From Patiria pectinifera (Eukaryota > Echinodermata > Asteroidea > Valvatida > Asterinidae), in the NCBI GenBank assembly GCA_029964075.1, contig CM057135.1, forward strand, positions 31,051,366 to 31,115,365: 64,000 bases of DNA, in the 5' to 3' direction. Below the pieces are notes generated by a model. The model saw only the letters and a list, made by a program, of their open reading frames with translations. It did not search any database and was not told the origin of the DNA. Numbering within the stretch: position 1 is the stretch's first letter; every line of letters starts with the position of its first letter. Shown here one piece after another: positions 1 to 13,300 of this stretch. The position numbers were made by a program, and so were the translations under genes.

Positions 1-185
1 GCTCACTTAACATTATGATGTCAAAGGCAAAAAAACAATTGGAAAGAAGATTAAATGAGATTACATTCCAAGGTGCAAAGGAACAGAATGAGGGTTCTTT
101 TTGAGGGAAAACAGAAATAAGAATGACTTATTTCATTGTAATTCTTTAGCTGAAGTTTTGTTTTGATTTATTTTTTTTTGTCCAG

Positions 186-1328
186 GAGAAACGTTCCGTC
201 TTCCCTCGCTTCTACTTCATCGGTGACGATGATCTACTTGAGATCCTTGGCCAATCTACCAACCCAGTGGTCATTCAGACGCATCTTAAGAAGCTGTTTG
301 CTGGCATCCACAGCGTGGAGTTTGATGAAGGGAATAAGAACATCTTAGCCATGAAGTCACTGGAAGGAGAAGTGGTACCACTCAAGAGCCCTGTGCAGAT
401 TACACCAGATGTTGAGGTAAAGTCTTCATCAGGAAGAATAAGCTACAATATTTTGCGCTAAGCACAAAAAGGTTTAAAGACCGTTTAAGGTTGTGTTTCT
501 TGCAGAGTTTAAATTAAGTATTAAAGTGGGGTATTTAAGCATATAATTATTGCAGCTATTTCTTTTCTATTCAGATATGGCTTGGTGAGTTAGCTCGTGA
601 AATGAAGGAGACTTTGCAGCAGTTATTGGCAGAATGTCTGCGAGCTCAGAGAGGGGGTCAAGGACAAGGTGTTGATCCTAACAAATTCCCCTCACAGGTA
701 CGTTTTAGTTGTGGTCTTAGCTCATTAGCGTTAAGAAATGAATAATGACAACTTGCCACTTACAGAAATGCTGTATACCTCCCTTGCTTTGCTGCCATTT
801 TTGCTTGTTTGCATTTTTGCTTGTTACTGAATTAAATATAGTTCAGAGTTTTAGGAAATGTATTTACCAAGACTTGTTTTAGTCAGACCTGGGATCTTAA
901 TTAACAAACAGTCAAAACTTTTACCCAACTTATGAGGTTTCAAAATGGGCAATCTTTTTCCTGTTTCTAGATCCTGTGTCTAGCCAATGAGATCCAATTC
1001 ACAGAGCAGTGTGAGACAGCCATGAAGGAGAACAGTCTACAAGAATGCCTGATAGAGCTAGAAGCCCAGCTGGAAGGCTACACATCGGCAGACATACAGG
1101 GAGACAGTGAGAATGACCAGGCGATGCATGTACTGGAGCTCAAACTCAAGGCTCTGATCTTAGATAACATCCACTTCATTGACGTGGTTCAGCAACTGAT
1201 TAAAGATAACATCATGAGTGCTGAGGAGTGGATGTGGCAGAAACAGCTCAGGGTCTATCAAGCTGATAAAGGCAGTGCTATCATGAGGATGGTGGATGCT
1301 GAGTTCCAGTATACATTTGAGTATCAAG
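186..1328 (+). CDS. DYNC2H1: DYNC2H1 exons 1-3: end of linker domain
   Basis: Exons are 186-416, 575-697 and 971-1328. They encode the C-terminal part of the mechanical linker that bends over the AAA ring during the power stroke. The first exon begins in phase 0 after a poly-T tract and tccag, so an upstream exon exists outside the window. The third exon ends in phase 1 (caa g) and joins the AAA1 exon as G-N-A-S. No catalytic motif is expected here. Identification rests on the conserved blocks [20 protein letters not shown] and [12 protein letters not shown], which match dynein-2 heavy chains. Confidence 0.93.
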
Positions 1329-4300
1329 GTAAATTACAACTTCATCACCCAGCAAATGTTTTGTAAGAAATGTCCCTTGTGTAAGTGCTTCATTTTCTCT
1401 GGTATGGATTCTCTCTTCAGTTGTTCTTGTAAGCAGCACTGGAAAGAATGTATTTTTTTTTCAAATTAACTTTCCAAAAGCTTTTCTCTAGTTATTTCTT
1501 CGTCCACTCCTCAAATTTAAGTGGCAGTTTTTAGCAATAAAGTTTAATGGTACAAATTAAGCCAATAGATTGCACAACCTTAAGGAGTACTGAACGTCAT
1601 TAGTCATTAGAGAACCAGGTGTAAACAATGAACAAATGCGCGCGCGCGTGTTGGTTCATGGGCTGAATCACGCGCTAATGTCTTTCACGCACATTTTGTG
1701 CGCGTGACATATTCACTTCGGTACTCCATAGGAAGTGGTTTTATTCTGTGAAAACAATGAAATGAACTAATGACAAAATTGTTCAGATTGGTGGGATTTT
1801 GAACTAGACCAAATTGTTCATATTTCATAGCTAATAATTCTGACTGACCTTGTGTTCTGTCTTCCGTTCAGGCAATGCTTCCAAGTTGGTGCACACCCCT
1901 CTAACAGACAAGTGTTACCTGACCCTAACCCAAGGCATGCATATGGGTATGGGAGGCAACCCCTATGGACCAGCAGGGACAGGCAAGACTGAGTCAGTCA
2001 AGGCGATGGGTGGTTTATTTGGACGACAGGTGCTGGTCTTCAACTGTGACGAGGTAAAGCAATGGCAAGCACATTTCTGGTTTACTACGATCAAATTGAA
2101 AAAAAAAGATCAAAATTCTCTTTCATTATAATCCCCCAGTTAACCAGTCATTTTTGAAACGGTCTTAACTTATTAAGTGTACACGTGTTCTAATGGCAGT
2201 AACAAAGTAATTTACATAGGGGAATGGCACTGAGTACATGAAACTAACTGTCAACTTACTGGGCGAAACCCCCTAGAATACTCTTATAAGAGGACCTGAT
2301 CGAGTGAGGTTGCGTGGTGGAAATATTGTTAAAGTGTCTGTCAGTAACAGCAATGATCTGCATTTTTTTCTCAGAGGGTTTAGTCATTCACATAGTCCAT
2401 AAGAGACAAACTTGGTGCCATGTCCTAAACATTCCAGAGCTATGGCCACATCTATTGTCAGCATGTTCCTACATAGTTGTACTTGTCAAATACTTAGAAA
2501 CAGCGGCTCTAGACAAGAGATTAAAGTAGCTTTGTTTTAACCTTAGCTTTGTTTTACCAAATTGAATTCTAAAATTTGTATTTTTTTGTTCCTGTTTTTT
2601 CCCCTCTAGGGTATTGATGTGAAGTCCATGGGTCGTATCTTCATTGGTTTAGTCAAGTGTGGAGCCTGGGGTTGCTTTGATGAGTTCAATCGTCTGGAGG
2701 AGGCGGTACTGTCTGCTGTGTCTATGCAGATCCAGACCATACAGGCTGCGCTGAAGAGCAAGAAGGCCAACTGTGAACTACTGGACAGAACGGTAGGACA
2801 TAGATTGAGTTGTGATTGATGCAGAGGGTCAAGTTGTTGCAAAGTTATTTGCTGATGTTGTCTCTGGTTCGAATCCCACACATGCCATTGTCACTAGTCA
2901 CTTTTTGTGATTGTACTTATTTGTCTTCTTTCTCAGTGATCCAGACTCAAATTCTTCAAAGTCTAGCTTTTGGAATGATGAAGAGGCTAACTATATTGCT
3001 TAGTTTTCTCCAGAATATTGATCTTGGCTTTTTCCTTCAATTGCCCTCGTCACATCACTGATTTCAACTCTCTTGACTGTTTCTCCTATTGTATTTCCAG
3101 ATTGACATTGACCCTAATTCCGGCATCTTCATCACCCTGAACCCGGCGGGTAAGGGTTACGGTGGTCGTCAGAAGCTACCAGACAATCTTAAACAGCTCT
3201 TCCGACCCGTGGCCATGTCTCGTCCTGATAATGAACAGATTGCTGAGGTCATTCTCTTCTCAGAAGGCTTCAAAGAAGGCAAGAGTCTGGGCCGTAAGCT
3301 GGTGGCCATCTTCAACCTCTCAAAGTAAGTCTTTCAATTTATTGGGATTGTGACTCAGAAATCCTGGCTAATTAATACACTCTCAGCTTTTCTGACTTCT
3401 TTCTCTCCCAAAATTTAGTGCAGTTATCAGCTTTTGAAAGGTGGTAAATTTGTCAAACTAAAAATGTAATTCTGTTTAAAATTTTGCTTGAGGTTTCATA
3501 AACAACTTGACCGTTTGAACAGCTTTGGCCAGCTAAAGCTTATTTCCGAACCAGTCATTACACAGTCATTGTGAGAAATTGTTTTTGGACAAACCGATTC
3601 CTCCTGTCCAGAAATGTATGTTTAGATGAAATGTAAGGGATATCTTATTTGACTCCTCTGTTAATTTGCAGGGAGTTACTGACCCCGCAGCAGCATTATG
3701 ACTGGGGTCTGCGAGCCCTCAAGACTGTACTCAGAGGATCTGGCAATCTGCTACAGATTGCAAGACGTCAACAAGCAAATGGCAATAGTAATGGTAAGAC
3801 ATCATCTATCTTGAGACATATGGCAGAACAACATCCCACCAAAAAGTAAAGTCCGTAGTTGCTTATCTTAAATTGAAATGCGTTTGTGTTTTGTACCAAT
3901 CTGGCATACTCGAGTTACCCCTAAATAATTTGAATTGCTTAAGATTACTCTACCTTGCAGCTGAGAATAAAGCCTTGTTTTTAAAAATCAAATCTACCCA
4001 TTAGTTGCTATACAAGCCCTGCCTGCTATTACATAATCCAAAACTGCCCCTGCATTGATGGTTTAATAGATTCATCAGGAAATAAATACATTGTTATACA
4101 ATGTAATACAATGTGATACAATGTGATACAATGTGATGCAATGTAATACAATGTGATACAATGTAATACAATGTAATACAATGTAATACAATGTAATACA
4201 ATGTGATACAATGTAATACAATGTGATAAAATGTAATGCAATACAATGTGATACAATGTGATACAATGTGATACAATGTGATACAATGTGATACAATGTA

Positions 4301-7300
4301 ATACAATGTAATGCAATGTAATACAATGTAATACAATGTGATACAATGTTATACAATGTAAATAATTACATTCTAGGTAAGATTGATGAGAGCAAATTGG
4401 TGGTTCAAGCTCTGCGTGTCAACACTCTGTCCAAGCTAACCTTCTCAGACAGCAGTCGATTTGACTCCTTGGTCAAGGACGTCTTCCCTGGTGTAGAACT
4501 CAAGGATATTGAGTATGAGAAACTTGCTGAGAGTCTGAGAGAAGTCTGCAAGGAGACTAACCTGGTCATCATGGAAACTCAGGTAAGAGGACCAGTAACT
4601 GTGTGGCATTTTTATAATATTCAATATTGGAAGGTGAAAAAGTTAACAGACACTTGGGGTATAACTTTGCACACCTTTGTCCTTTGAATTTTTTTATTTA
4701 AGTTTATGACATTTTCAATTTCTATTAATTAATGTTTTCAAAACCAACGCAAATTCCAGTGGTTCAGATAATTGCACAGATTAACAGGAGGTTTAGCATT
4801 CAAGTAATTTGAGCTAATAATGCTTAGATCTTGTTATTTGATATCATCATTGTGTTAGTTCTTCTAGGTTTATATTTCACAACTGACATGAAGCTAAAGA
4901 CTTTGCGCAAATTTCCATAATTGTCGCAGATCAAGAAGGCCTTGGAGTTATATGAGCAGCTGCGTCAGCGTATGGGTGTAGTCATCGTTGGTCCCAGTGG
5001 CTCAGGCAAATCTACAACCTGGCAGCTGTTGAGATCAGGATTGAACAAGACAGGACAAGTGGTCAAACAGTACACCATGAACCCCAAAGCTATGCCTAGA
5101 ACACAGGTAAATGACACACAGATAGTCAGCAATTATATTTTATGTTTCTGTTCTTTCCTCTTGCTTCCATCCCTTCCCCAGTTCATTATCTTTAAAACTA
5201 CTTTCTTTGTAAAGTAGAAATTTATTTGCAACGGACAGCTACAGTATTTTATAATTCTATATTTTAAAAACTGATTAATCTTTTTCTTTGTTGTTACAGT
5301 TACTTGGTCAGATTGACATGGACACCAGGGAATGGTCAGACGGTGTGTTGACATACAGCGCCAGACAGGTGGTCAGGGAACCCATTGGTGAGTTGTGATT
5401 GGCTGTTCAAAATGAATATTCATGAGCAAGAATTCTTTATTCCGCTCACATAATGCAATTTGTTTTGGAGTAATTGAGTTTGATATCAAGGTTTTAAGAT
5501 CTGTAAATGCAGCCCTACCCGCAAAAGCCATATTTAGTCAATATGTAATGTTAGATAAAATTCAAACCATGAAATGTGTTGTATCTTTTTTCCAAAGAAA
5601 TTGATACGAGGACTTTTGCAAGTGCAACCTTCAAACTTTTCTTGAAATGGTCATTATTTTTCTTGTCATTTTTTTTCTCATATTCAGAGGTTCAGTCTTG
5701 GATCATCTGTGATGGTGACATTGATCCTGAGTGGATTGAATCACTCAACTCTGTCCTGGATGATAACCGTCTCCTTACCATGCCGTCTGGAGAGAGAATA
5801 CAGTTTGGACCTAACGTCAACTTCCTGTTTGAGACTCATGACTTGAGCTGTGCATCCCCTGCGACCATCTCACGTATGGGAATGATATTCATGAGGTATG
5901 GACAAATAACTGTTAATTCTAGATGAGGCAGGTGTGTACCCCTATGAAGCCATTATGTTTTGTTATTATTAACCTTGTACATTGCTCTTTTCAAATCATA
6001 ATTTTTTTTTTTTCAAATCAAGTAGTTTTTAAAATACCCGTTGTAAATTTGAATGTTTTCAGCCTGTGGGCTGCTCTTAATTCAAATAAATAAACCATAA
6101 TAATAATAATAATAGTAATAATTAATGTAAGTACCTATTCCTACAAATGTACTATTAGGGAGACACGTTAGCGTACAAATTTTGATAGTAGGGAGACACG
6201 GGCTAAATAGGGAAACACCTAGGTGTCTACCTCTGGATACATACTATGATGCCAGCAGTAGACGATCCTTCGACACCTAGGTGTCCCCCTATTGGCGCAG
6301 CCCCCCTTTAGAGGCAAAATTTTGCTGTCGAAATTAGATTATATTTGTTGCTCGTGGTCTAATTAGTCAAAATATCGAAATTCGTGGAAAAAAGGACAAG
6401 GGAATATTGGGTTAGGGCACATTTAAATCGGAAATTTTTGTGCACAAGTCTATGGGAAAGTCTCCCTATTACCCCATTCCCCGTAATTATTATTTTCACA
6501 GTGATGAAGACACCCAAATCAAGGACCTCGTTGAATCCTGGTTGAACAAACTCCCCCAAGAACGTCGCTCGGCACTCCACGGCTGGATCGACAAATTCTT
6601 CTACAAAGCCTTCGAGTGGGTCCTGGCCAAAACCAGTGACTTTGTAGTGGACACTAGTCAGGTGGGCGTGGTCATGAATGGCTTGTCTCATCTGCGGGGG
6701 GCACAAGACGAGGCGGACTTTGCTGTCTGCTTGATCAGAGGGCTAGGAGGCAACTTGAAGGAAACAACCAGGCAGAATTTTGCCAAGGAGGTGTGTATGT
6801 AGTACAATCGTAGAAAAATAAAATGATTTGTAGTAAATTAAGATTTGAAATTTTCATGAGGTTGTTTAATCACAGCCGTTAATTTAAGTGTATTTTGCAG
6901 TTTGTGTTCTTCTTTTGCAGAGTTTCAAATCTTATATTCCATTATCAGACATACAGACTTTGAACTAGGGAAGATTGATGTCGTCTTTGATTTATATGAG
7001 ATCTCCTACTGCTGTTTGAATATCTTAGTTAGAGGTCTCATTCACTCGTGATAACTTCCAATATAATTTCCCTGCACGTAAAATCCAAAAAGCAAATAAT
7101 TGATGTTTTCACATTGAAACAATCTTTTGTCCTGCAGGTGTTCCACTGGGTCCATGAGAATCCCCCGGACCCACGCAGACCTCTGGATACATACTATGAT
7201 GCCGGCAGTAGACGGCTAATGAACTATGTAGTCGAGGTAAGTGGCAAACCAATGATCTTTATCCTTATCCTTCATAGATCCTTTGAAATCTTGCAAGCCC

Positions 7301-10300
7301 ATGGACAACACTGAGTATACAGTGGTAATGGAATTTTGCTGCTGATGAAAGGCAAAACTAGATGTGACCAGCTCTACAAAAAAGGGTATTAAGCCGCGCT
7401 TAGCATTATTGTGTAATGCTCAACATTGAGAGGGTGAACATTTCGTCAAAATGTGATTTTCATTTTATGTCACGAATGACATCTTTAATACCTACAGTTT
7501 CAGGTTTCTTTCACAGAAATGTTGATTTTGATGAACAAAGTGGAAAAAACAACAATGTTCTACAAGAAAGCCAGCTATTTCAAAGCCTGTTTTCTCAGTT
7601 GTGTAATTTGAACTCCAAGGATGTAATTAATATGCAAATACGTCATATCTCCAGAACGGGAGGGGCTATGGAGCTCTGCTATATATCAAATGAAAGCTTA
7701 CATTGTGGGCTTTCCAACCATGTAGATAACTTCATTTCACCTTTTTGCGACATAATACCCTTTTTTGTGGAGCGGTCACATATTTAATAAATTTACATCT
7801 TCCTAACATAAAATTCCATCATACAAATAGTGTTTGCACACTCAGTCAGCAATTTCATGAAGTTGTTTAAGATTACAAGGCTTCTTTGTATATTTTTGTT
7901 AATAGGACAATGATGAGCTTACAGCAGCTGACTTCAACAAGCCTAGCTCTCTACCTGTCATCCGTACGGCTAACGTCCAGATGTGTCTGGATTACTTTGC
8001 TCCTTGGCTGGACCCTGAACATAGACAGCCGTTTATTCTGGTTGGACCTGATGGATGTGGAAAAGGGTAAGGTTGATCGGAAAACTTCATGGTAATTTTG
8101 AAAGATTCATCCTGATAATATTAGGATACTTAAGCGTTGAGGAAATTTGACTGATTCCTTACATCAAATCTGCAATTTTAATCCTGTTTTAAATGTGACT
8201 AGGGTATTTCCCTCCAAACTTGGAAGAGTAGGTTTAAATTTTTGTTACTTTCAGTCAGTTTTTATTCTCAATTCGTACTTGATTTTTGCTAACAAAGTTT
8301 TAGCCAATTTACTCTTGGTTTTTCTTAGATTTGGTCTAATATTGTAACTGCTTTACGAAAATGTTTTGTAAAATTGAATTTTCTTTATTTGTCATTTTCC
8401 AATTACAGCATGATCCTGCGGCATTGCTTTGCGAACCTACGTTCCACCCAGATAGCCACCATCCATTGCAGTGCCCAGACCTCCCCTACTCACATCCTAC
8501 AGAAGCTACAGCAGACATGTATGGTACTAAGTACCAATACCGGCCGTGTCTATCGACCCAAAGACTGTGAGACATTGGTTCTGTATCTCAAGGATCTAAA
8601 CCTGCCCAAGCCGGATAAATGGGGGACATGTCAACTGATTGCATTCTTACAACAGGTGAGTGGGTTGTCTGAAGCTTGGAAGTCTTTGAAATCGTTTACT
8701 CTTGATGTTCATCTTCTCCAAGACATTATTTGACTTTTATTTGTCTTCCAGCTTTCTTGAGGGGATGCTTTATCAAAAAAGGACCCTTCCATAAGTAACT
8801 CAGGCTTGACAGTGGACTTCTCTTGTTTACTGATTAATTTCGGAGAGAAACAAAGACACACTTGTCATTTAGTCTTTTACGGAAAACACCGTCAATCTTA
8901 CATATAATGTGAATATATATATATATAGTAATTACAAGAAGGTAATTTGGCATGTATTCAAATTCAAACAGCATCCACCGTCTTGGACTAATGAAAATGC
9001 AGTGTGAAGCACTTCTGTTTTTCTAATGATACTCTGCATTCAAAGAATCCGCTATCTTAGCAATGTGTCTATCTTGTCTTGTTTCGGTCAGATATTCTTA
9101 ACTTTACTGAAATGTGTCTATTTTGTCGTGTCTAGGTCTTAACCTATAAGGGTTTCTATGACAATAACCTTGAATGGGTAGGCCTGGATGGTGTTCAGAT
9201 TGTTGCTAGTATGAATGCTGCACACACTGTAGGACGGCATCAACTCACCTCAAGATTCACATCGATCGTCCGCATCTGCTCAATCAGGTAAGAAGGACTT
9301 TTGATTTCATTTCTTGATTTACCCCCCTCCCCGCAAATAAAAAAAAATCCTTATCGGATCATGAAGTAGGTCTCACAAGTGCTGAATGATTCTAATGCAC
9401 ATAATTGCTTAAAGGGAATGTACATCATTGGCTTTTGCTGTAATTTTCAGAAATGAACTATTTGAGAGGTTAGTATAATAGATCAAATATTGTTACACTG
9501 ACATTTTTTAAGTTTTGTGTTCGAAAAGGTTGGAAAAACCAAGAAAAACAAAAATGTTCAAATAGTCTGGTTCCCTGACTCCACAAAAGATAAAATGGAT
9601 CAATTTATAGATGATGGAAAATTGTAGGGCAAGGGAACCAGTCTAGCTGGCCTGCACCCGTTCATGAACATGTAACCAATAGCAAACAAAATTTGGACTG
9701 AAAAAATGGTAAATTTGGAGCAGTAGTTGAAAAATAATTAGGTTTTTCCAACGCTGGTCGGCCGACCACCGTTGGAAATGTTTACAAAAATACCATTTTC
9801 TTGAAAATGACTTCACACCAGGTGCCATAATTTTACAAGATGCTTGAGACTGTCATTTACCAACATCCTAGTAAGGTATTTCGTAAAAACTTGGTAGTTT
9901 TATTTTTGATGTTTGCAAATGTTGTATATTCCCTTTAAAAAGTGGTAGAGAAATGTGTAAATGAAATAGTTTGGAAATGATCAAAAAGAAAATATTATCT
10001 TGAAACTTAGTTTAAACTAAGTTTGCAACTAAGTTTGCGGTAGACTGTTTGCAATGTGTCAAGTTGATGGCAGTGTGACTTGTATTACTGAGCTGACAAT
10101 CTCAGAGACCAGTACGTGTAACTGTCAAAGCCTGCATCCTGAACACACCTTGCATACAACCTGTTACTTGATTCTGATTCCTAGCTATGCTGATCAAGAT
10201 CAGTTACAAGCCATCTACAGTGCTTACCTGAAGGCTGTCATCCATACACGCCTGCCATCTCACCCAGTCTGGGGATCAGTGTCTAGGGTCAGTCAGCTGG

Positions 10301-13300
10301 CTAGGTCCATGCTGCAGGTCTATGAACAGGTAGGTCATTCATGGATGGTGCCTTTCACATCTGGTGTCTTGTATGGAATCATGTATGGTGCACCATGTGG
10401 ATTACATTAACTACTTAAACCCATTAGCACTTGTATTACATTGTAATACATTGTATTCATGGGCAGTTTGGGGCAGTACATGGGTTAACTTCTTCCCATA
10501 CTTACAAGTGACATTTCCTTCATTATTTTCTCAAAGGATTCTTGGATACATTATTATAAAGTGTTGAGATTTATGTAAAACATCTAAGCTCAGAAACAAA
10601 GATCAAAAAACAATTTTACACTTTATTTATCAACCATCCCACTTTGAAGCCTAGACCATTTATATTCAAGAGTTCAACCACCTGATTTTAATGATTTGTA
10701 TATTTTTCAGACGCGTGCTAAATTCTCCATCGATGAGCACAGTCACTACCTGTTCACCCCTCGTGACTTGACTCAGTGGATCCTAGGTCTCCTGCGCTAT
10801 GACCTGACTGCCACCTCCTCATCCTCAGACAGTACCAGTGATCATGTCCTAGAGGTCTGGGCTTATGAGGCAGCTCGTCTATTCAGAGATAGACTGGTCA
10901 GTGAGGAGGCACGCAGTCGCTTTGATTCCATTCTGCTTGGAGTTCTGCAATCAGACTGGAACGCTGGTCATGTCTTGCAGAACATGTCTGGTAGGTCAGA
11001 CGTATGAGTTAGAGATGTATGAATGACTTCACAACTGTAGTTATCTGTTTTCAACCAAAACAATTTTTGGGTACATGGTTTTGAAAAATGTCAAATAAAG
11101 TTGTAAGCGTGAAAGTTGAAAAGGCGTTTACTAAATTTCAGAATATCTTTGAAAAGTATTTCCTTCATTATCTCCAACCCTCTTCAGTCTCCTGATGATG
11201 ACTAAAGCACACTAGTCGAAATGTTGAGACCAATATTAAGTTCTTTTAGAACTTAAGCCGAAACAATATCTTTGAAAAGTGTTACAACTGGCAAAAGAGG
11301 AATTTAAGAGGTCAATATCAATTAGCTTCAACTGAAAGTTGCACTTGAGGGGAATAAAATGCTCAGTGACACCTGTGATTGGCTTTTATGAGACAATCCT
11401 TTAGCAAGCTTACGTGTAGTTGACTTGTTACTGTCTAGGTGTATACTATGTGACGTGGGGAGCCAGAGCAGAGGCAGGTGCAGCAGGTGGGCCATTACCT
11501 CCAGTGGGTAAATCTCTGGGTAGACTCAGCTCATCTGACCTCAAAGAGGTCATCAAGAGGGCAAAGGTCACATATGGTAAGTCACAAATATTCATTTCTG
11601 AATTTGCCGCCTCAGAATTACACACCTCTATGGGAAAAGAATTTAGTCCCCGTGTGTAATCGCCAAGTAACTCAGATATGGCCATTTACACAACAACTGT
11701 ATGGTCCATTCTCATATTTCTGTCTGTCTGAGTTTTGATGAGCGAATAAAAATTCACTGAATGTGAAGTTGAGCTGGAAGTGATTGGATTGTCATCCAAA
11801 TATCTTTATAGTTTTCTGGCCAGGTGTTAGCCAGCTAGTTAAATGTATTTGACTTTTTAGTACATTTTCTATTTGTCCTTTGTAATGGCATGCTTCGAAA
11901 GCTATTCTTCTTAGTTTTGCTCTTTACATCTCTCTCCGTAATTGTAGTTTACCATTATTGCCCTGAAGAAAAAAATTAACATTTTTGGGATATTTTGTTT
12001 CTTGTGTGTTCAGCCCGTGAGAATCGTGACATGAACATCCAGATCTTCCGTGAAGTCTTGGAGTACGTAGCTCATGTTGATCGCATCTTATCTCAGCCTG
12101 GTGGATCACTACTCATGGCTGGATGTAGCGGGGTAGGACGTCGTACGGCAGTCACCCTGGTCGCTCACTGCCATCGTATGGAGCTGTTTACTCCCAAGAT
12201 GTCTAGGAATTACAGCATGAAACAGTTCAAGAATGATCTTAAAGGGGTAGGTTGGAATGAGAGATATCAATTGCAGTATTTCCGTCATAAAGTAATCAAG
12301 TCATGCAAGTTGGGAATATTGCAGTTGACATTGAAGGTTTGATTCTAGTAATGATCGTGAGGAAAAATGAAGTCAGTTGTTTAGACGACTGATAATCATC
12401 AAGACGTCTTCCTCATTGTCAAATCTGTTGTATACCAAAATACCTCCTAATGCAATGGATGCCAGCTCAGCAAACTCTGCATACAACATTACCCGCCTTG
12501 TAGCTTAATAATTATGAGAGCTGAGGCTCTGTCAGAGAGGTTTTTTGTCACTTTTATTAAATCTTCTTTCTTAAGTAAAGTGTTGTCTTATCCCTATGTT
12601 GAAAGCAGTATCTTTAAATTTGTTGTGTAGGTTCTGTTAATCGTTGTCACCCGATCATTAATACTTTCTTTGTTGACAATCCAGGTGATGCAGTTAGCAG
12701 GTGTGGAAGGCCAACAGGTGGCTCTCCTCCTTGAGGATCATCACTTCACTCATCCTCAGTTCCTAGAACTCATCAACAGTCTCCTATCAGCTGGAGAAAT
12801 CCCTGGATTATACTCACCAGAGGAGTTGGAACCACTGCTGGCTCCAATCAGAGATCAAGCCTCCGATGAGGAATTCAGGGGCACTCTGGCTAGCTACTTT
12901 GCCTCACGTAAGGATCTTGTCACTCAGATTATAATGGAAACTCTCAGGACATATAAATATAATGTAACCTCACATGAGGGTAGAATGTTTGTAGTCGTAG
13001 GAGTTGGAACCACTGCTTGCTCCAATCAGAGATCAAGCCTCAGATGAGGAATTCAGGGGCACTCTGGCTAGCTACTTTGCCTCACGTAAGGATCTTGTCA
13101 CTCAGATTATAATGGAAACTCTCAGGACATATAAATATAATGTAACCTCACATGAGGGTAGAATGTTTGTAGTCGTAGGAGTTGGAACCACTGCTGGCTC
13201 CAATCAGAGATCAAGCCTCAGATGAGGCATTCAGGGGCACACTGGCTAGCTACTTTGCCTCACGTGAGGTTTTTTCACCACGATTATAATATCTCTCAGT

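Noticed and set aside
4029-4356. Three overlapping long reverse-strand frames rich in Ile-Val-Leu-His-Cys-Thr
   Set aside because: They are the 10-bp tandem array read in all three frames; the unit simply lacks stops on that strand. It is intronic with no splice or start context.
4092-4362. CRISPR-like regular repeat
   Set aside because: The units are contiguous with no unique spacers, and the host is a eukaryote.
7416-7787. 123-codon frame inside a DYNC2H1 intron
   Set aside because: It lies within the MITE bounded by the 29-bp inverted repeats and resembles no transposase.
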